A DNA stretch of 64,000 nt from Prochlorococcus sp. AG-402-N08 (GTDB lineage Bacteria; Cyanobacteriota; Cyanobacteriia; PCC-6307; Cyanobiaceae): assembly GCA_003216535.1 (NCBI GenBank), contig QCIS01000008.1:1-64000 (forward strand). The letters run 5' to 3'. Of the stretch, positions 60,250 to 64,000 are shown piece after piece. Both the position numbers and the translations under genes were made by a program. Position 1 is the first letter of the stretch. The number at the start of each line of letters is the position of its first letter. The notes beneath the pieces are model-generated. The model did not search any database, had not been told where the DNA came from, and saw nothing but the letters and a program-made list of their open reading frames with translations.

Positions 60250-61755
60250 TCAGCAAAAATCATTTATTTTAGACCTTAAATGATTAATAAAATAGTTTGG
60301 AGAAAGTTCTTCATTAGTTACAGCTCTTACCAACTCCATAGAGTTAACTGATCTGCCATATTTATGTATATTATTTTTTAACCAAAAGATGATTTTTTGA
60401 TATTCACCATCTTCAATTAAGTTATCAATTAAACCAATGTCTCTTTCCATTTGATTTGAAATTTGTGCACTTATAAGATGTCCTAACAAATATGAGGGGA
60501 AATATCCAAAAGCACCTTCACTCCAATGAACATCTTGAAGGCAACCTTCTGAATCATTAGATGGTTTTATTCCTAGAAGATCATCATATCTTTTATTCCA
60601 TTCTGTTGGAATATCTTCAGCAGGTAACTCTCCTTCAATTAAATCTATTTCTAGTTCAGTTCTTATTAATATATGTAATCCATAAGTCAATTCATCTGCT
60701 TCAACCCTATTTAATCCTGCTTCCAAATGATTAATAGATTTACAGAGTTCTAAATAATTATTAAGACAACATCCAGCTGAAACAAATTTTTTGAAAAATC
60801 TTTTTGAAAAAGATTTTGATTTAACTATTCTATTTTCCCAAAATAAAGATTGACTTTCATGAATACCCATAGAAGTAGCTTGACCTAAAGGCCAAGCAAA
60901 CCATTGATGACTTTGAGATGGCAAACCCTGCTCATAAATTGAATGCCCCCACTCATGCGCAGTTGCTAAAAAACTTGATAATGGTTCACCTTCAACAATT
61001 CTTGTAGTCACTCTATAGTCATTAGGTCCTAATGTAATCGAAAAAGGATGGGGAGATTGACCAACAACAACAAGATCTCTATCTCTCCCAAACTCGTCAA
61101 GTAATTCAGAACATAAATTTTTTTGAGATTCTGGACTTAAATCCCATTGGATTTTTTGGGACTTGTTAATTCCTCTAATCAAGCCTGGGATAGTTTCTTT
61201 CAATGGTTGAAACATTTTATTCAACCATTTCAAATTTAATTCAGGCTCAAATGGTTGGGCTAATGTCTCCCACGGTGAATATTGATTAGATATTTGTTTT
61301 GCCTCTTCAATCCGCAATTTGACTAATTCTTGAAAGAATGGAAGAAAAATTTTAAAATCTGATTTTTTCTTAGCTTCTTGCCAGCTTTCATACCCTTTAG
61401 ATTTTGCCTTTGCTAAAGACTCAACTAATTTAGGATCTAAATTTCTTTCTCTATTAAATTCCTTCAATAAAAGACTAATATTTCTTTCTTTATCTTTTAT
61501 AAAAAGTTGATTATCGGAATTTCGTTCAATATTTAATAGTTCATTTTTAGCAGATTGTATTAAATTAGAAAATTTCTCTGAAGAATTTCTTTTATGCAAT
61601 ACTTTTGCAATATAAGTAAGTTGTTCAGACCTCCAAAAAGCTCCTTTCTTTGGCATTCCAGTATTCTGATCCCAATAAAGTGTATTTTGGATTGAACCTA
61701 ATATTTGTGTTTCTTTAAGATAAGCACCTAGCTTATTCCAATGAGTTTCAGCCAA
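60250..61755 (-). CDS. M32-family carboxypeptidase (Taq type)
   Basis: 501-residue metallocarboxypeptidase. The zinc motif HEWGH lies in ATAHEWGHSIYEQGLPS (near 267-283), followed by GIHESQSLFWENRIV with the third ligand Glu, and the LGHLISAQI and ADELTYGLHILIRTELE phrases of family M32. It removes C-terminal residues from peptides and probably serves peptide recycling. It is a single gene upstream of ppa on the same strand. Confidence 0.94.
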   Translation of the reverse strand: MAETHWNKLGAYLKETQILGSIQNTLYWDQNTGMPKKGAFWRSEQLTYIAKVLHKRNSSEKFSNLIQSAKNELLNIERNSDNQLFIKDKERNISLLLKEFNRERNLDPKLVESLAKAKSKGYESWQEAKKKSDFKIFLPFFQELVKLRIEEAKQISNQYSPWETLAQPFEPELNLKWLNKMFQPLKETIPGLIRGINKSQKIQWDLSPESQKNLCSELLDEFGRDRDLVVVGQSPHPFSITLGPNDYRVTTRIVEGEPLSSFLATAHEWGHSIYEQGLPSQSHQWFAWPLGQATSMGIHESQSLFWENRIVKSKSFSKRFFKKFVSAGCCLNNYLELCKSINHLEAGLNRVEADELTYGLHILIRTELEIDLIEGELPAEDIPTEWNKRYDDLLGIKPSNDSEGCLQDVHWSEGAFGYFPSYLLGHLISAQISNQMERDIGLIDNLIEDGEYQKIIFWLKNNIHKYGRSVNSMELVRAVTNEELSPNYFINHLRSKINDFC

Positions 61756-61863
61756 AATTTAAATGCAAATTAAATACAGTTTAAGATAAAAATTTTAATA
61801 TCTGCATTAAAACATACATCTTTTATCCATAATAGGATATTGATTAATTAGGATTAAAATTAT

Positions 61864-62319
61864 ATGGAACAAATATTTTCAAAATTAAAATTCATAACCC
61901 ATGGTGAGGGTTTTATTGATATCACATATGATTTAAATTTACATATTGAAAAAAATAATTTTAATTCCGGAATTTTAAATTTAACTTCACTTCATACCAG
62001 TTGTAGTTTAACTATTAATGAGAACGCAGATCCAAATGTGCTACGAGACCTAAAAAAGTATTTGCAATCGATAGTTCCCTATGATTCCTACTTAACCTTA
62101 TCAAAAGATAGAGAAGAAATTTCCTATAAACATTATCAAGAGGGGCCTGACGATATGCCAGCACATATTAAAACATCCTTAACAAACACTTGTTTATCTT
62201 TGAGTTTTCAAGAAGGAAAAATTATGCTTGGCACCTGGCAAGCAGTTTATTTATGGGAACATCGATTTGATCAAAAGGAAAGAATTATAAATGTACATAT
62301 AATTGGTGAGAAAAAGTAA
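61864..62319 (+). CDS. YjbQ-family protein (UPF0047)
   Basis: 151-residue member of the YjbQ/UPF0047 family. The phrases LTSLHTSCSLTINENADPNVLRDL, DDMPAHIKTSL and LGTWQAVYLWEHR with conserved His residues are typical. Some members show weak thiamine-phosphate synthase activity; the true role is not established. It is followed by phhB after 36 bases. Confidence 0.92.
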   Translation: MEQIFSKLKFITHGEGFIDITYDLNLHIEKNNFNSGILNLTSLHTSCSLTINENADPNVLRDLKKYLQSIVPYDSYLTLSKDREEISYKHYQEGPDDMPAHIKTSLTNTCLSLSFQEGKIMLGTWQAVYLWEHRFDQKERIINVHIIGEKK

Positions 62320-62355
62320 GATATCTATAATGTAATAAGTTACATTTCTTATTTA

Positions 62356-62646
62356 ATGGAACCCTACCTTTTGCAAGATGGAGAATTGAATGAATTAGTT
62401 GTCAAAATACCTGGCTGGGAAATTAAATCTAAACAAATCCAAAGAGAATTTAACTTCGCTAATTTTATTGAAGCATTTGCTTTTATGACTAAGGTCGCTT
62501 TAATCTGTGAAAAATATAATCATCATCCTAACTGGGAGAATGTTTATGCAAAAGTAATAATTAAATTGAATACACATGATCTGGGTGGTATTACAAATCT
62601 TGATCAAACATTAGCTTCGGAAATCAACAAGATTTTCGATCAATAA
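62356..62646 (+). CDS. phhB: Pterin-4a-carbinolamine dehydratase
   Basis: 96-residue enzyme that dehydrates 4a-hydroxytetrahydropterin. The catalytic motif KYNHHPNWENVYAKVIIKLNTHDLGGIT is intact (His-His-Pro near 55-57), in contrast to the acRAF-like protein at 3031, which has lost it. Neighbour of YjbQ and the CobW GTPase. Confidence 0.93.
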   Translation: MEPYLLQDGELNELVVKIPGWEIKSKQIQREFNFANFIEAFAFMTKVALICEKYNHHPNWENVYAKVIIKLNTHDLGGITNLDQTLASEINKIFDQ

Positions 62647-62676
62647 AACATAAACTTATTTTTTTAACTAGTCAAA

Positions 62677-63744
62677 ATGTCTAAAAATTTATTACCAGTT
62701 ACTATTATTAGTGGATTTTTAGGTTCTGGCAAAACTACACTTTTGAATCATATTTTAAAAAATCAAGTTGGTATTAAAACAGCTGTTTTAGTTAACGAAT
62801 TTGGAGAGATCGGAATAGATAATGACTTAATTATAGAAGGCTCAGAAGACATGATCGAATTAAATAATGGATGTATATGTTGCTCTATCAATGGAGAATT
62901 ATTAAATACAGTATCCAAAGTTTTAGAAAGAGCTGAAAAATTAGACTATTTGATTGTTGAGACAACTGGACTGGCAGATCCATTACCAGTAGCTATGACT
63001 TTTGCGGCTGGTGATCTTAGAGAAAAAGTAAGATTAGATTCGATAATTACTGTTATTGATGGAGAAAATTTTGATTTTGAAATTAATAACACAAGTGTCG
63101 CCTATTCTCAAATTTTATACGGTGATATCCTTCTTCTAAATAAATCTGATTTAGTAAATGATAAACAACTAAAGAAAATAGAGGAGTTTATAAATAAAAT
63201 AAAAAAAGAACCAAGGATTCTGAGATCAACTAATAGTGAAGTTGCTTTACATACAATAATGAGCGTAGGTCTATTTGAAACAGATACTTTTCAATTCGAG
63301 AAGAATAAAAAAAATGTAGAAGAAAATTTGCACGAACACTCTTCTCATTCTCACAATCACTCTTCTCATTCTCACAATCACTCTTCTCATTCTCACGATC
63401 ACTCTTCTCATTCTCACGATCACTCTTCTCATTCTCACGATTTGATCAACAATATCGAGGGGTTTACCTCAGTTTCTTATGAGACATTTGAACCATTTTC
63501 CTTAAGGAAGTTTCAATATTTCTTAGATAATCAAATCTCACAAAATGTATTTAGGGCGAAAGGAATATTATGGTTTATGGAAAGTGAAAGAAAACACATT
63601 TTTCACCTATCTGGAAAGAGGTTTTCTCTAGATGATGAGGAATGGACAAAAGAAAAATCTAACAAGATAGTATTAATTGGGAAAAACTTAGATCATCAAA
63701 CAATTAAAAATCAACTTTCATCATGTAGATTTAATTCAGATTAG
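62677..63744 (+). CDS. CobW-family G3E GTPase with His-rich insert
   Basis: 355-residue metal-chaperone GTPase. The P-loop GFLGSGKT is at 13-20, the metal-binding Cys motif NGCICCS holds Cys66, Cys68 and Cys69, and the C-terminal CobW domain includes KGILWFMESERKHIFHLSGKRF. Between the two domains (residues about 221-255) lies a run of five 7-residue His-Ser repeats, encoded by 21-base direct repeats. Such inserts bind metals, most likely zinc, so it may be a ZNG1-like zinc chaperone or act in metal storage. Confidence 0.92.
   Translation: MSKNLLPVTIISGFLGSGKTTLLNHILKNQVGIKTAVLVNEFGEIGIDNDLIIEGSEDMIELNNGCICCSINGELLNTVSKVLERAEKLDYLIVETTGLADPLPVAMTFAAGDLREKVRLDSIITVIDGENFDFEINNTSVAYSQILYGDILLLNKSDLVNDKQLKKIEEFINKIKKEPRILRSTNSEVALHTIMSVGLFETDTFQFEKNKKNVEENLHEHSSHSHNHSSHSHNHSSHSHDHSSHSHDHSSHSHDLINNIEGFTSVSYETFEPFSLRKFQYFLDNQISQNVFRAKGILWFMESERKHIFHLSGKRFSLDDEEWTKEKSNKIVLIGKNLDHQTIKNQLSSCRFNSD
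63337..63441 (+). repeat. Five tandem 21-base repeats in the CobW gene
   Basis: Five in-frame 21-base units starting at 63337, 63358, 63379, 63400 and 63421, each coding H-S-S-H-S-H followed by Asn (first two) or Asp (last three). The units are identical apart from that A-to-G change, a sign of recent duplication. Confidence 0.95.
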
Positions 63745-63770
63745 AGTACATATTAGGATTTAATTAATTT

Positions 63771-64000
63771 TTGAAAATACTTATTAAAGGATTTAAAAAA
63801 ACAGTAACAGAATTAAAATTTCTTTATTTCACTTCGTTTATTGTTTCGATCTTAGTAATCATTCCAATATCCAATTTTCTTCTAGAGGGAATTGATTACA
63901 TTATTAGTGGGAATTTTTCATTGGGTATTGCAGGAGGAGAAGAGATACTAGGTACTTTAAAAATCTTAGCGCTGACAAGTTTATTTGGAGGAGGCTTAGG
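63771..64000 (+). CDS. ABC transporter permease (partial)
   Basis: N-terminal 77 residues of a membrane protein that continues past the right edge. It starts at TTG 63771 with MKILIKGFKKTVTELKFLYF, has a hydrophobic span SFIVSILVIIPISNFLLEGID, and then EEILGTLKILALTSLFGGGLG, which resembles the start of the membrane core of Fe(III) permeases (FutB/SfuB type) with their TxxL start. The iron assignment is tentative. The gene lies 26 bases after the CobW GTPase on the same strand. Confidence 0.6.
   Translation, partial: MKILIKGFKKTVTELKFLYFTSFIVSILVIIPISNFLLEGIDYIISGNFSLGIAGGEEILGTLKILALTSLFGGGL

Noticed and set aside
63337-63441. Possible CRISPR-like array
   Set aside because: The 21-base repeats have no spacers and lie in frame in the CobW gene.

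Overview
The window is a dense, AT-rich stretch of the chromosome of a marine picocyanobacterium, almost certainly a high-light-adapted Prochlorococcus. The evidence is an alpha-carboxysome locus with form IA Rubisco and CsoS1D, both protochlorophyllide reductases, a PsaM gene, Psb27, the cyanobacterial alkane pathway, very short intergenic gaps, few Shine-Dalgarno sites and many TTG starts. Nearly every gene looks like core, vertically inherited genome. I see no insertion sequence, prophage, CRISPR array, rRNA or tRNA gene.

Layout. (1) 1-2.7 kb: partial ABC exporter, hisG, divergent gloB and ridA. (2) 2.8-12.2 kb: the carboxysome locus, read leftward as csoS1-rbcL-rbcS-csoS2-csoSCA-csoS4A-csoS4B-acRAF-like, with csoS1D nearby and rdgB between. 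RNA hairpins sit in the rbcL-rbcS and rbcS-csoS2 gaps. (3) 12.3-17.8 kb: chlorophyll synthesis, chlN-chlB-chlL facing por, then a small membrane protein and psaM. (4) 17.9-21.4 kb: lipoate-ligase-like protein, M50 protease, trpF, folE. (5) 21.5-25.1 kb: hydrocarbon and fatty-acid cluster ado-aar-accA-SDR. (6) 25.2-32.5 kb: creatininase family, an S1-domain protein with an Atab2-like partner, a YfiH-family protein, ilvB, hemH. (7) 32.6-38 kb: tyrosine recombinase, cobO, pyrH-frr-flavoprotein, transaldolase. (8) 38.1-45.5 kb: ftsI with an FtsL-like partner, CPBP protease, two-domain histidine phosphatase, and an operon with lepB, an ArsC/Spx-like protein and a degenerate pyrophosphatase. (9) 45.7-57 kb: proS, psb27, purA, a PfkB kinase, cutA, cobK, ssb, argB, a DUF3153-like protein, priA. 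(10) 57-64 kb: the principal sigma factor after a 322-base leader, hemC, canonical ppa, M32 carboxypeptidase, YjbQ, phhB, a His-rich CobW GTPase and a partial ABC permease.

The genes mostly serve carbon fixation, tetrapyrrole and chlorophyll synthesis (hemC, hemH, chlNBL, por, cobO, cobK), photosystem upkeep (psaM, psb27) and housekeeping. I see no wholly new system. The signals most worth following are a 14-base motif in three copies (two before csoS1, one between priA and the sigma factor), attenuator-like hairpins in the Rubisco/carboxysome operon, a pyrophosphatase paralog lacking catalytic residues, a YfiH-family gene with no ATG, GTG or TTG start for its conserved N-terminus, and a candidate FtsL upstream of ftsI.
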